A stretch of 64,000 nucleotides of DNA from Echinococcus granulosus (Eukaryota > Platyhelminthes > Cestoda > Cyclophyllidea > Taeniidae), in assembly GCF_000524195.1 (NCBI RefSeq), contig NW_020170412.1:48352-112351 (forward strand). Direction: 5' to 3'. Shown here piece by piece: positions 26,568 through 46,090 of the stretch. The translations under genes and the position numbers were made by a program. Position 1 is the stretch's first letter. Every line of letters begins with the position of its first letter. The notes beneath the pieces are model-generated. The model was not told the DNA's origin, ran no database searches, and was given only the letters and a program-made list of their open reading frames with translations.

Positions 26568-27565
26568 TTAATTGGTAACCGCTACTCCCTTTACGGACTT
26601 TTTTTTGACGGTGCGTCGCGCATGGCTAGTTAGGACGACCAACAGCCCGGCGGACACGCGTGTGTTCACTTCCACCTCGTCTACTTCATGGAACCACTCC
26701 ACGGAGCCCCATCGTCTCTCCTACAACCAACAACGTCATACAGTAAACATTTGACGTGGTTTTTACCACCAAAAAACATTGATAGATGAGACAGCGGCCT
26801 ACCTGGAAATTCTGCTCCAATCGAGACAACTCCACGGCACGCTGAGAGGTCAGGAAACCATCCACCATCGCCAAGGTCAACCAGAGTGACTTGAGGTTCT
26901 CCACGCACGTCTGAAGACCTAAAGACAGACAACAAATGGAGAATCCACCGCACGTGCGGATAAGGGAGAACTGTGAGATAAGAAACCTAACCCACAAGTC
27001 CCCATCGATTGATAGAGAGGAGGTGTCGGCGAATAAAATCCCGACACTCCTTAGGGACGGGAGTGAGGCAGAAACCAGTGGTGACGGGAGGGCGAAAGCG
27101 ATATCGATTTTCAATGAAATCGAGAACCGTACCCCACTGAGACTCCTGTTCGACAAGAAGCTCTTCTGGAGTCTCGATTCTGTAACTTTAAACAATAAGT
27201 ATGGTAATTTAGCTATGAAGGCTAGGTGATCAATGCATTGTTTTGCGCACAAACTGAACCAACCAAATAGTGTCGGTGTCAGCATACTCCATTATCCCAT
27301 TGACGATCACCTCCTTGGACCTTTCGGTTGGATTGTCGATGACATGGCTACAGATGGTAGTCTAAATGAGGTAGTGAAAGCGAATTGTAGAGAGAACTAA
27401 CCAGGGGTAGAGTAAAGCGCTCAATATATTCCTGTTGTGAGTCCCATTCGTTGGCAACAGCGAGAGCTAAGCCCTCGTGTGGGACGCTAAAGATATTCCC
27501 TCCGGGTGTACGTAGACGGCTTTTGTCGAGAAATACCTCGTAGCCAGTCTCTGTGACACCGTCAG
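26568..27565 (-). CDS. ATPAF2: ATP synthase F1 assembly factor 2 (5' incomplete)
   Basis: This is the ATP12-family chaperone that binds the F1 alpha subunit during ATP synthase assembly in the mitochondrial matrix. Five exons (27565-27402, 27361-27264, 27185-26992, 26918-26803, 26720-26568) join in phase and give 241 residues ending in TAA. Segments aligning with human ATPAF2 include EGLALAVANEWDSQQ, DNPTERSKEV, ADTDTICYRIETPEELL, LKSLWLTLAMVDGFLTSQ, and the C-terminal RRWGSVEWFHEVDE. The human protein is about 289 residues, so some 50-60 N-terminal residues with the mitochondrial presequence are missing. The first exon shown begins two bases into a codon, so an upstream coding exon must exist between 27566 and about 30 kb, but I could not identify it. 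One intron is 40 bases (27362-27401). The gene lies head-to-head with UCKL1, about 2.7 kb away. Confidence 0.93.
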
Positions 27566-29107
27566 CTAGAGAACAAAATCCAAGACTAGAAGCAAAATTA
27601 ACAAAAGCATTTATTCAAAATGTAGTTTATAACACCAAAACAACGGTCCAATATTCGAATGATGAAGACGTATAGATGGAGACCTAGTGATAGTGGTGTA
27701 GTGAAACATCATATACAGGTACCTACACACAAACTTAGTCTATTATGAAAGTTAGAGTAATACAATGAACAATATTAGAGCTATCAATCAACCTTTACTA
27801 GTTGCTATGGGGTTACGTATGGTCAGGCAAAACCCTACCCGTGCAAACACCTTTTGCTACCCAAACGCTCCTGTAAAACCGCTTTAGAGACACTAAATTA
27901 TAGATGGTGTGTAATTTTAAATAGTAGTAAAACCTTGCGAAGAAAATTCAAGCCTTGAATGACGTAAAATGACACAACGTGACAGAACACTAAACAAACG
28001 CATTCTAAGGAACAGCACACACCAAATGGAAATGCGCTCCAATAATCAAGGGCTGGAAATCCCAGCAAGACTGTAGCGCCGACTTTTAGTAATCACAACT
28101 AATGTCTTTATTGTTTCAGATAATTTATTTGTATTTTTACGACACCTTAAAAGCTTTGTCGATGTGGACAACCCTAAAACAGAAGAGGAATATAATGCAC
28201 CATCATTAAAAGCTCAAATGTTTTAAAGATAACTTTCATTTGCTAAATGCACATACTTTACGAACAACATTCGTATGCGGAAAAAAATCAACCCAGGTAG
28301 AATGAGCCTCATCAATGCGCGATGAATACCATCGAGATTAGGCCTACTAGTCAATTACCCACACGCACCACCCCTCTTCTGGAGGGAGTAGGATGTTTGG
28401 TTGACAAAATACTCAAAATAGGATTAAAACACTCCTAAGTTGTAACGTGTTTCATCAGTTACTCTAGTAAAGCAAATGTACAAGGCTAGTGTCTGCGCGT
28501 TGATTGCACTACGCCAAACGCGGTTTCTTAGAAGGACGCTTCATTGTTTTTCCCTTATATAAATGAGTCGAATAAAAATAGCTATTGATTTTTGACATAA
28601 ACTAGGCAAATATAGGCAAAGTAGGATGTGACGGGTAAAAAACGTCCCCTTCTTAATCGCTTTGCGTTAAGAATTACAACCGTTGCTTTTGAACCCTACA
28701 ATGAAGAGTCCAGATTTTAGTAACTTTGTTTGGGTCAAGACATGCGAGAATACAATCCTAATCATCCAGTCTGACTATGATGCCTCAAAAATTCCTCTTT
28801 TTTTAGACCAACAGGAAGAGGGCCACGGCCATCAGGCAAAGCAGCCGAATGAATACCGCAGGTGTGGTAAGAAGTTCCACCGAAAAAAATAAACGCTTAG
28901 TACTTCAACTCTTCTTGGTACGAAACTTATCGGTTTTTCAGCGCTCACATAAGTAATCGGGTAGCATAGGAGGGAAGGGGATGGTAAAGACTTCGAACGA
29001 AGGCTACTTGTAAAGACCGACTATTCACAGAATAATAGACAGGTGGGAAGATCAGTCTGATTGGTCCGCCCATGCCAGGCACTGTGATTATGCCTCATGT
29101 CAGTGTC
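27566..29107. other. Spacer or 5' intron of ATPAF2
   Basis: The missing N-terminal exon(s) of ATPAF2 should lie on the minus strand here or a little beyond. A minus-strand stretch near 27690-27710 looked superficially like the expected sequence but its codon phase does not fit. No other feature was seen. Confidence 0.4.
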
Positions 29108-29111
29108 AATG

Positions 29112-29308
29112 TGTAGCGTCCCGAGACTGCCTGAAGACGAAAGAAGACACAATACTCGGGCAGAATATATGTATTCAGCACGGAGAAGGTGTCTGGGCTA
29201 CTGGCATGGCCCAAAGGCCAGCCCACCTGGCGAGGTACAAGGGGGCTAGTTCAAAGTACAAAAGTGGCGCCTAGCCAGAACCGAGGGAGAAACCACTATC
29301 GTATTACA
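29112..29308 (-). mobile_element. Solo LTR of the TRIM family
   Basis: Read on the minus strand, this 197-bp block starts TGTAATACGATAGTGG and ends GGGACGCTACA. It has the same length and ends as both LTRs at 20.3-21.3 kb, at an estimated identity of about 90%. It is flanked by the perfect 4-bp duplication AATG (29108-29111 and 29309-29312), so it was once a full insertion that lost its interior by LTR-LTR recombination. It sits between the ATPAF2 and UCKL1 genes. Confidence 0.92.
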
Positions 29309-29312
29309 AATG

Positions 29313-30236
29313 CCTCCCTGCATACGGGACTAAAATATATGCATTCACCGGTGCTTTGCTGTTTAAATTGCTTACTATCCAAAAAAGGAGAGCATCAGAT
29401 AATATTTTTTACCGGAAGCTAAAGTACCGAATTGCCACACTCTAGAGCATGCAGTGTGAGTCAACATAGGAAAAATTATAAATTTTGACCTTGCACAAAG
29501 AAGTAAAAGCTCATTGTAGTGCATACAGAAGGCTTGCTAGGGCAAGCACATCTAGCCCCATGCCCATTAAGGCAGGGATCCAATTCATCTACGTTGACCC
29601 GTTCCACTTCCGGCAATACAACTCAGATTACTATGAAGGCATTACAGTGAGACGAGGCGAGGACAAGGTTTACATTACTAACGTAAGAAAGAGGCTTACC
29701 AACCGTAGTAGACGCCTAGGCAATACCTGAACGAAGGATACAAATCCCTGTTCCTTAAAAGAGTTTTGCAACCTTTTAAATTACTCCTTTAGCATAAGGT
29801 AATCTTTTAACAAAATTGTTCCCTTTGATCAAGATCTTAAAATTGGCGGCAGATGGTAAAACGGCGAATGATTCACGTGAAAATAGATGTTTATTTTGCG
29901 CAAATTAATTTGGTGCACATTTTGCCTTTTAAAGACTAAAAACAAAATATACACACTTTTTAGAAGTGGCTTTGATAAACTGTTGAATGTGCTCTAATCC
30001 TTCTTTGAATTTTCTAACCTCTCTTTGTTAATGACTGCTTGTTTCCATTTCCTACTCATATTTTATCGAATGTGGCTCTTCACTTTCCACTTTGCTCTTA
30101 ACTTACCTAGCTGTTAAAATGGTTTAAATAAATAGTATTTTGCTTGCATAGCCCTCTTTTTGATTATCCGATCTAGTTACATCTCATTGAAATTGTTGGC
30201 GCGTCGGTTGAGTCCACAAATTTGTATTCACCGGGC
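29313..30236. other. Upstream region of UCKL1
   Basis: The last few hundred bases probably contain the UCKL1 promoter and 5' leader, but no core motif is clear. A frame at 29485-29730 (+) begins at TTG, not ATG, and has no recognisable homology. Confidence 0.4.
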
Positions 30237-38586
<8,350 letters not shown>

Positions 38587-41500
38587 CAGAGACAGTTGGT
38601 TGGCGGCTCAATTGTGTGCGGTTTTTTGTCCTTCCATTTTATTTCACCTCTTCCCTCTTTGTACTTAGTCATACACTCTCTTTGTGTGCGTGTGCTCTTT
38701 CGTACTCCCTCTAGATGATGATAAACCACACCAGGTGCTCTTCTCGTGCATTGTTTCTCATTCACCCACGTCCGCATTTTGTCTATCATACAAACAAAAA
38801 TTGAATGGACTGTGTCTTCATCTCATACCTTCCCGTCACTCTCACTTGTGATGGGGAAACGGGAAGGCAGTGAAGCTTGGTTATGGAAAGATGCGGCAAC
38901 TAGCTTTTGTCAGAAATGGAACGCATGGGGAGGCATTATTTTGTGCTGTTAATTTTGGTGCGATTATAATGAGGCGTTTGTTGTCGTGGTTGTACTCCTC
39001 GTCTGTTGGGGGAATTGTGCCGTGTGCCTCCGACTGTGGTGGTAATCTAGATGTCACGTGGGGATAGTTTGGTGTACTTCAAATTAATGTGGTTGTGAAG
39101 GTTCCCCGCTGCTCATCTGCGAGCATGTCATCCCACGTCTCCGTACCACGCGATCATATCCTCCTTATTTGTCACGTGTGAATGGGAGGTTACAACTTGA
39201 CAGACATGATTAGTAATTGAGACGACTGATGTTTTGACAGGTAGGCGTACCTAATGCGCAGCACACGATCTGGGTGAGCATACCGGTCTATCCTGTCTTC
39301 CGTGGCCTGGCTGTGACCCTAGTAGTATCAAATACAACTCCCAACTCCTTGATGCATCAGTAGTAGAGCTGATTCCGGTTGGTCATGCACTACCGTCCGT
39401 TTTCGCATGACTAATGCGATTCTCTGCGATACTATACTACTGCCCAACATTTATTTATTATTTGTCCAACTCACTGCCTAGGTGGATAAATTTGGTTCTC
39501 ATTTCTACAAACTATTCAACTGCCCATGCTTGTAAATCGGATGACACTGAGTGAAACCACGCAAATCGTATCTTAGCAAAAAAAGTTTGATTGCACTCAC
39601 AAACGTCCTCACAACAGTTTATCGCTTTGTAGCTCGCAAGTCATCGCTGAGGGCGGTATAAGGCCTACGCGTCAGGAGATGGCCTTCTAGTCTACGCGCT
39701 GAAGTGCCGCAGGGCCAGTATGAGATATGCCGCTATGGCGGATGTCGGTTCGCGGAGGGGCGAAAAGGTTGATGCAGTCTACTATGAGATTGAAATATGT
39801 ATTTTTATTCAACAACAACGGAGTTCTCGTTTATATGGTCATTTGGACGGTGGAGGACGTTTCCCTTTAGATTAGATTACTAAATTCGTATCTCAATAAG
39901 TGTTCCATTTCCAACCGCATAAGTGTAGTTAAGCCTATTGGCGTTTTGGAGTATCGGCAGTTAAAACATTTTTTGTCTTTTTATCGTTGCTGGCTTATTT
40001 TGAATTTATTTAACAATTTTTTAAACTGTCGCAATTTGGTGTTTGTGTACCGACTCCTTTTTAATTGCCTTCAAGGCCAAAGTACTTCAAATGAAATGCA
40101 CTGCCTGTAGAGTGTGACAAATTTGTGTTTATACTTACGAAATTATTGGGGATATTCTGCAAATTCCCAACACCTTCGCTGCTCCCAAATGCTTTAGTGT
40201 TCTAACGTGCCACCGGCACTTTCACTACCAAACTGACCAATTTAAAGGCTGCCGTTCAAAAATGGGATAAACACAATTGTCCTTACGTCAAGGACATTCT
40301 CCGTCCAGCCTTGCTTTCTTTTGTCGACTCAACTAAACCACGTGTGACACGAAATGGTGTAATGAGTTGTCATGAGCTGACAAAGAGGCATGTCGCACTT
40401 TTGCAAGGTCCTGCTCATACAAGAAAATCTTAGCAATATTGTTGGGCCTAATTTTGCGACAGATATCGTAGGTGAATCGGGAAATGTTGACAGCAAGTCG
40501 GGAGCATTTGGTCTCTTCTGGTTTCCCTTGCCGCAAAAATAGCAACTTCGGTCCTGGTCCCTTAGGCTGTTCTCTTGATGAAAAGCTTGGGTGAATTTGT
40601 TAGTCATGTCTTCGATAGTATGCTTGGGAATTTCGGCGCAATCTAATGAGCCAAGTAGCTAGTTTACGGAATTGTCCAAAAATTTGACGTGGCATTCGTG
40701 CTAGTTGACACAGTAGTCAAGCCTCTTGACTCAGTGACTCCCACCCATTAGACCAGACGTGATTACAAGTAGATTTCACATGCCGCTATTATGGTGGGTA
40801 ATAAGACCTTATCATCACCCGTCATTTAATACGCCGCCAGACGGTCTAGTCTCGGCTTTTATGACCTGATAAGAGAAGTCTGAAGGTCACTAATGCTTGT
40901 GATCAGTCCCACCGCACCCCAAATGCACTTTTTTCACCGACAGCTTTAAGAATGCTGTCATGTATCACCGAGAAACGCGCCTACTAGACAGTATAAATAA
41001 GTGGCCCCATTCGCCTCACTCAGAAAATACCTTCTACCCTGATGTCTAGGTTGCAAGTCCCTCGACCCGTTTAGACTGTAAAGAAAGATTTGTGGAATAC
41101 TGACCACAGCGCATATTTCAAAACCCACAAAATTCTTCTCGATTGCCATTGAGCTTTGTTTTATCTGGCAGTACAATGTTTTACTTATGGTGATTTGCCC
41201 GTGGCAAAAGAAGAACGAGCTGTGCCAAGTGAACTTGGCCTGAATCAAGGAGTCTATCTGCAGCGCCAGCACACCTACACTTTAAAAGGCATTTTAGCTC
41301 CTAAACTGGCACAAAGGCATTGAGTCGAGAGTAAATGCAAGGGATTAAGTCACTTGGAATCAAATGGTTTACCGAGGAGATGGCAGATCTTTTTAATGGA
41401 TCGAAGGTGGTGTTTTATAAGTGAAAGGAATAGCATTTGGATTAAATCAGCGTCTTTGATATCCACACAGCACAACAGTCTGCATACATGTCTGATCATA

Positions 41501-43375
41501 AGGGAGAAGAATTTAGAATTCAGTTTTTCTAAATCTTTGCTTGTGTGGCTTACGCAAGGCTGGGGAAGCCTCCCATTGCAAAATGCGAAATATGTATCCT
41601 ACAGTTGTTTGGCATTTATTTGAAGGTGCATTTAACTGCGCGGTTTTTCAATGCTTCAGGCTTGTGTGCCCTTTTGGTCGCACGGCGTTTTAGCCACGCT
41701 GTGCTGAGCTGACAGCTTGGCACGACATCAGGAAAAACTCGGGGCACCAAAGGTCAAATCTGATCAGCTCAATTTCCATGTCAATAATTAAAGTGGTTAC
41801 TTTTATGGCGAAATGAGTTTGGCAAAATTCAACTGGTGCAATGAAAATGACCAATGCATATTGCCAGATTGCCTAGTAATTGCATTTGGAATTTTTTGAA
41901 TAATTTGAGAGGGAATAATAAGTTTGGTAGTCCGTTTTACTACGATGCTTTGTTCGGATGACCCGATTTACTACTGAAGAATTGACAAGGCTTGGAGGTG
42001 CATAACTTGATGAGGACCTGGAGACTAGAGCCATGGATTTCATACGCAGTCGAGTTGTGATGCGAGATTTGGACATTTCTTTTGACATCAAAGCAATTAT
42101 CCATGCCTTTTCAACTAAGTCTTTAACTTGAGTAAAGTGAGCTCAGATGCATAAAGGGCTCATAACAGCACCGAGAAGGCTGCTGGTTTGGATTGTAGGG
42201 AAACGACTTGAAAAAAATCTCAGCTCATGGAAGAAATACATTTAAAAATCATGTTCATATGTGCTTGACGATCACTGTTTGTAAGAACAGTAGACTTAAA
42301 CTAAAATAAATTTAATGCAATTTAATAATGTTGTTTAGTATCTAGGTGCCTTCTTCAACAACTTATCAGGAACTTCACTTGTTACCATAGTCCATCCGGA
42401 TTATTCTCTGTGAAACGATGTCAGTTCTTAGGATTCCACACATTGTATTGCATTTTTTTGCTTAGAAATATATCTGTTTCACTTAGTTTAGGTAACCCTT
42501 GTTTTAACCTAAGTGGGAGTTTTAATACTGCCATTCTGGTTTCCTAGCCCCTCCCGCACTGAATCATGACCATGAGGAATGCCATGGTAAAGCCTACGAA
42601 TAGCATCATAGCTGAAGAGGCTGTCACAAGTCAACTAAAAAGTCCTAATGCTAGATACAGACACCTGTATAATCCCACTGTGGGTTTCTAACCTTTGGAA
42701 AGAGGGGCACCCATGGAGGGTGACGTCTTTATCTAAACCATGTTATTGGGTCTACAAGTTATCAAGGTTTGCGGGCTATCATTTTCTCCTTAAGAGTTAA
42801 AGACGTTCTATCCGTAACGTGGTTGAAGTAAACTGACAGCTTTGCCCTACAATGGCACTTTTATGCAAACATGTATTACATTTCTACCATTATGAACTTC
42901 ATCAGGATCACTGATTTACCTACCTGACTGGATTACTTATGCCAAGCAGAACAAAGAAAGAAAAAGTTGGATTAATGGCAGCCAGGTAAGAGGTGCATTG
43001 AATGGATAAATCTTGTACATGAATCAATATATTATTTCCACTAACTGGTACCTCTACGTGATCGCATTCATGTTGATATTGTAGGGTACGCGGTAATGAT
43101 TTTAGGTAAATTTAGCTCAAAACAAAGAGCTGCTTTGGTAAATTTTTTGAATTTTAGGCGAAAATTAGTATTTTTAGCACATACTTGTGCTATATCAAAT
43201 GAGCAACATCCTCTATTACTTTACTTAGATAGTAACATTGATGTCCCAAAGTGGCCACTTAGCCTAATACCCCACATATAATAAACACTATTTTTACCAA
43301 CAATTACTTAAGTTTGCCCCCTGTTTTAATTTTGACATTAGTTGGCTCTTGACCCACCGCGGGTGTTTTGAAGTA
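38587..43375. other. Intergenic spacer with retroelement remnants
   Basis: The start is the probable 3' untranslated region of UCKL1. I recognised no intact gene. A GC-rich block at 39640-39780 and a gag-like relic at about 40330-40620 (-) are described separately. The rest is AT-rich and unidentified. The last few hundred bases should hold the TMEM256 promoter. Confidence 0.45.
40330..40620 (-). pseudogene. Decayed retrotransposon gag fragment with zinc knuckle
   Basis: On the minus strand the text reads FTQAFHQENSLRDQDRS followed by CYFCGKGN, the first half of a CX2CX4HX4C zinc knuckle. The second half (EETKC) continues in the neighbouring frame from about 40513, with spacing that fits the motif if one base was lost or gained at the histidine. 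Both frames run on for some tens of codons. Such knuckles bind RNA in the nucleocapsid part of LTR-retrotransposon Gag. No pol domain was recognised nearby, so this is a broken relic. Confidence 0.5.
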
Positions 43376-43872
43376 ATGGATAGCTTGAGGGCGGTGTATC
43401 GTTTTGTCTCTTGGCCGGTGACTCGAGTTGTTGAAAAAACAATAGAAGTTCCAACTAAATCAAGTGGTGGCGGATACGCTAAATTAGCTGGTGTACTTGG
43501 AGCGACCGCAATCGCTGCACTAGCTTATAGTGCACATGGCAAGTTCTCCCTCGACTTGAGTTGACTGACTTTAGGCTTCAGAAATGCCGAAAAGTCAGAA
43601 GAGCGCCGCCACACGTTTAAGAGTGGTGCAGATATACATATTTTGCACTCTTTGGCCTTGTTAGGTGTTCGTTCCTCTAGATTCCCACAACTGGTAAATG
43701 GGGTCTCCTTCTCTAAATCACCATTTAGACAGCCTCTCTGCTCTTAACCGGTACAATTTTGTTCTCGGGAACTTGTTACTACACTGCTCTCTCAAATGAC
43801 AACAGATTTGTGAGAATTGCTCCTATCGGCGGCGTGACCCTGATCCTCGCCTGGCTATCCTTTGCCTTGTAG
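43376..43872 (+). CDS. TMEM256: TMEM256 homologue (DUF423 membrane protein)
   Basis: A small integral membrane protein of the DUF423/TMEM256 family, of uncertain molecular role. Three exons (43376-43538, 43575-43693, 43729-43872) give 141 residues; human TMEM256 has 113, the extra length being an N-terminal extension. Family signatures are ATAIAALAYSAHG, HILHSLALLGV, SGTCYYTAL and RIAPIGGVTLILAWLSFAL at the C terminus. Hydrophobic segments lie at about residues 37-53, 72-82, 95-110 and 122-141. Both introns are tiny (36 and 35 bases). The first appears to use a GC donor (G|GCAAGT), which restores the family alignment exactly. The gene is convergent with MRRF; the stop codons are about 300 bases apart. 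Confidence 0.93.
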
Positions 43873-44175
43873 CACTATAGCGCTTTGCACTTTTGATTAC
43901 TTTCCCCTTTACCACCCTACTAGTACCATTTGCTACATCCGTAAATATACAGCTCACAATATTGTAGTACTTCATTTGACCTAGTGGTCCACAGGAAGGC
44001 GTGTTACGACTCCCCTGGATTTACCCCAAGTTTTGGGCTCAGATTGCTGGCGTGACCCATTTTTTCAACTACCTTATTCATAGTTCCTCTCTCATGACAC
44101 GAATGTTGGGACAATGATATAGAAAAGGCTCTGGTGAAAAAATAACTACCAAATGTATTGTACGAATAAGCTCAG
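43873..44175. other. Convergent 3' region between TMEM256 and MRRF
   Basis: About 300 bases separate the two stop codons, so the untranslated tails may meet or overlap. I saw no perfect AATAAA on either strand close to the ends. Confidence 0.5.
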
Positions 44176-45491
44176 TCAGTTGAGTAGTTCTTCCTCCTTG
44201 GCCTTCCAGATCTTTTCGGCTGCTGCGTGTTGCCCCTTGACTACTATTTTCAGGTATTCATTTGCCGCGCGTTTGTCGTCTTCCGGGAGGGACTTCATGG
44301 TGGCGATCGATTTTGAAAACTTCTGGTAGATCCTGTCCATTTCTTTCTTTGTCCGATGAAGCATGTCCCGCCCTTGAGTGAATAACATTTGGTACAAGGA
44401 TTAGGAAATCAGGAGTAAGACAATAAAGTGCAGGATGAAGACATGCGTCCAAGAAGTAAAATGGGTAAATTTCACTAGGTAATAGCATAGAGCTCCCAGG
44501 GATCGCGTATCGGCAACTGCATTTCAATCAGTAAAGTAGGCCTATCGATGTAAAGATGAGTTCGATAGCGCTCAGTAATTCAAGTAGTTACACACGACAC
44601 TCCCAATGAAAACTCGATACAGGGGTTCGGCACGATTTTCTGCCACCTATACAGTTTGAAGCGTTGGTTCAAGTTGCAGGGCACCGATGCACCCGGATGG
44701 ATGAAAAATCGTTCATGACTACAATTGGAGAAAATTACCTTTTCTAGTAAGTTCGCTTCTAACATCTCCGGTGACAAATGTCCGGAGCCGGACTGTGAAC
44801 TGGGTTTGGTTAACGTCCTGGATCAGATCGGAACACGGGTTTGTCCTCGCTCGGTTAGACAATGGTAGTTCCGTATCTTCGGATAGAAACTGTGAGATAG
44901 CCGCCTTCGCAACTACAGCCAAATCCGGACGACCACTAAGGTCGACCAGGATCTGAGAAGTCGGCTGAATACCAGGCGATTGGACTGATGTCTGACTAAT
45001 GATGGTGGCTACTTCGCCCAATTGGACACGTTCGCTTGGGATCTAAATATTAAGAGGATGAAGACAAAGAATTGCCGTGTTCATTGTAGGTAATATTTAG
45101 GAAACAAACAGGGATACTATAAAGTATTTCCGGAGTTAGCTTGAGGTAAAGTTTCCGATAAAGATCATCCTGAAAACGTGCGACAATCTTGGCGTAGTCC
45201 TGCATCATCTCTTCCTCCTTAATTTTCTGCTTTAGTTCATCCGTCAGGGCAACAACCTTGGCTTAAGAGAGTGATTATGTGATTCTCAATACCTGAATCT
45301 CTTCGAACCTTGTTTTTACTCTTAAATCTTACGGGCTGATGCAGAGTAGTATAACGATTAGCTTCTAGGAGTCCCCATGGGCGGATTGCACGCCTGGGGA
45401 GTACGCTGTGTAGTAGGCGTCTTGGCACAAAATTTGCAAGTATGTTATTGAAAAGAATACGGAATGGTGCTTTCAAAAGTGTCAGAACCAT
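44176..45491 (-). CDS. MRRF: Mitochondrial ribosome recycling factor
   Basis: MRRF splits post-termination mitochondrial ribosomes together with a mitochondrial EF-G. Four exons (45491-45293, 45261-45110, 45042-44739, 44372-44176) join in phase to 283 residues; human MRRF has 262. The N-terminal 60 or so residues (MVLTLLKAPFRILFNN, many Arg, few acids) look like a mitochondrial presequence. The core follows RRF order: an N-terminal helix (VALTDELKQKIKEEEMM), the beta domain (QILVDLSGRPDLAVVAKAAI), and the long C-terminal helices (GRDMLHRTKKEMDRIYQKF, MKSLPEDDKRAANEYL, ending KAKEEELLN). The first intron is 31 bases (45262-45292). The gene is divergent from STX16 and may share a promoter region with it. 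Confidence 0.93.
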
Positions 45492-46090
45492 GAATATCGT
45501 AGAGTACTACGCCCTCGCAGAGCATACACGTAACTTGACCTTTGCGACCTTAAGTGACAATTGGGTAAAGTGAAGTTAACTAGTTGTCATTTCACTAACA
45601 AAATACATGCATTTCTAGTTGTTTACAACCACCTTCAATTTTAGCATACGTTTGCATGGTTTTAAATGTTTGGGTGTGCTGGACTGCCACTACTTTATAT
45701 GATTTAAATCACAAATGCCTAGTTTATGCTCTTTACTAATAGCCGGAATGCGGTGATTTTGTTATGNNNNNNNNNNNNNNNNNNNNNNNNNNNNNNNNNN
45801 NNNNNNNNNNNNNNNNNNNNNNNNNNNNNNNNNNNNNNNNNNNNNNNNNNNNNNNNNNNNNNNNNNCCATTAGCTAATACTGCTGATGCTGCATGGCACT
45901 ATCATTTGACTGGTGAATATGGGGTCGCAGTTGACAAAACCGTTTGTCATTCTAGCCTGTTGGCTCTGGGCTATGGGTGCCAGAAAACTGACGGATACGT
46001 TCCTTTTTATGCGGAACAATGCTATCCAGAATAGGCATTTTTCAGGCAATTCGCAATTAGTAAGCTGTTGAAATTTTTAACGCCTCATAG
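45492..46090. promoter_or_regulatory. Divergent MRRF/STX16 upstream region, with gap
   Basis: This stretch between two divergent genes should contain both promoters and the first coding exon of STX16. It is broken by a 100-N gap, so neither is resolved. Text at 45726-45766 (SRNAVILL in one frame) only weakly recalls the N-terminus of syntaxin-16. Confidence 0.4.
45767..45866. other. Assembly gap (100 N)
   Basis: Exactly 100 unknown bases, of unknown true length, immediately upstream of the visible STX16 exons. Confidence 0.99.

Noticed and set aside
26681..27285. 199-codon minus-strand frame read as one protein
   Set aside because: It runs through ATPAF2 introns and in part through wrong frames; the spliced model explains the region far better.
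27690..27710. Candidate N-terminal exon of ATPAF2 (minus strand)
   Set aside because: The donor leaves two codon bases whereas the next exon needs one, and joining would create a stop.
29485..29730. 81-codon frame upstream of UCKL1
   Set aside because: It begins at TTG, has no recognisable homology and is not joined to any splice-compatible exon.
45726..46034. 102-codon frame crossing the N gap
   Set aside because: It is made continuous only by the unknown bases, and the resemblance of its start to syntaxin-16 is too weak.
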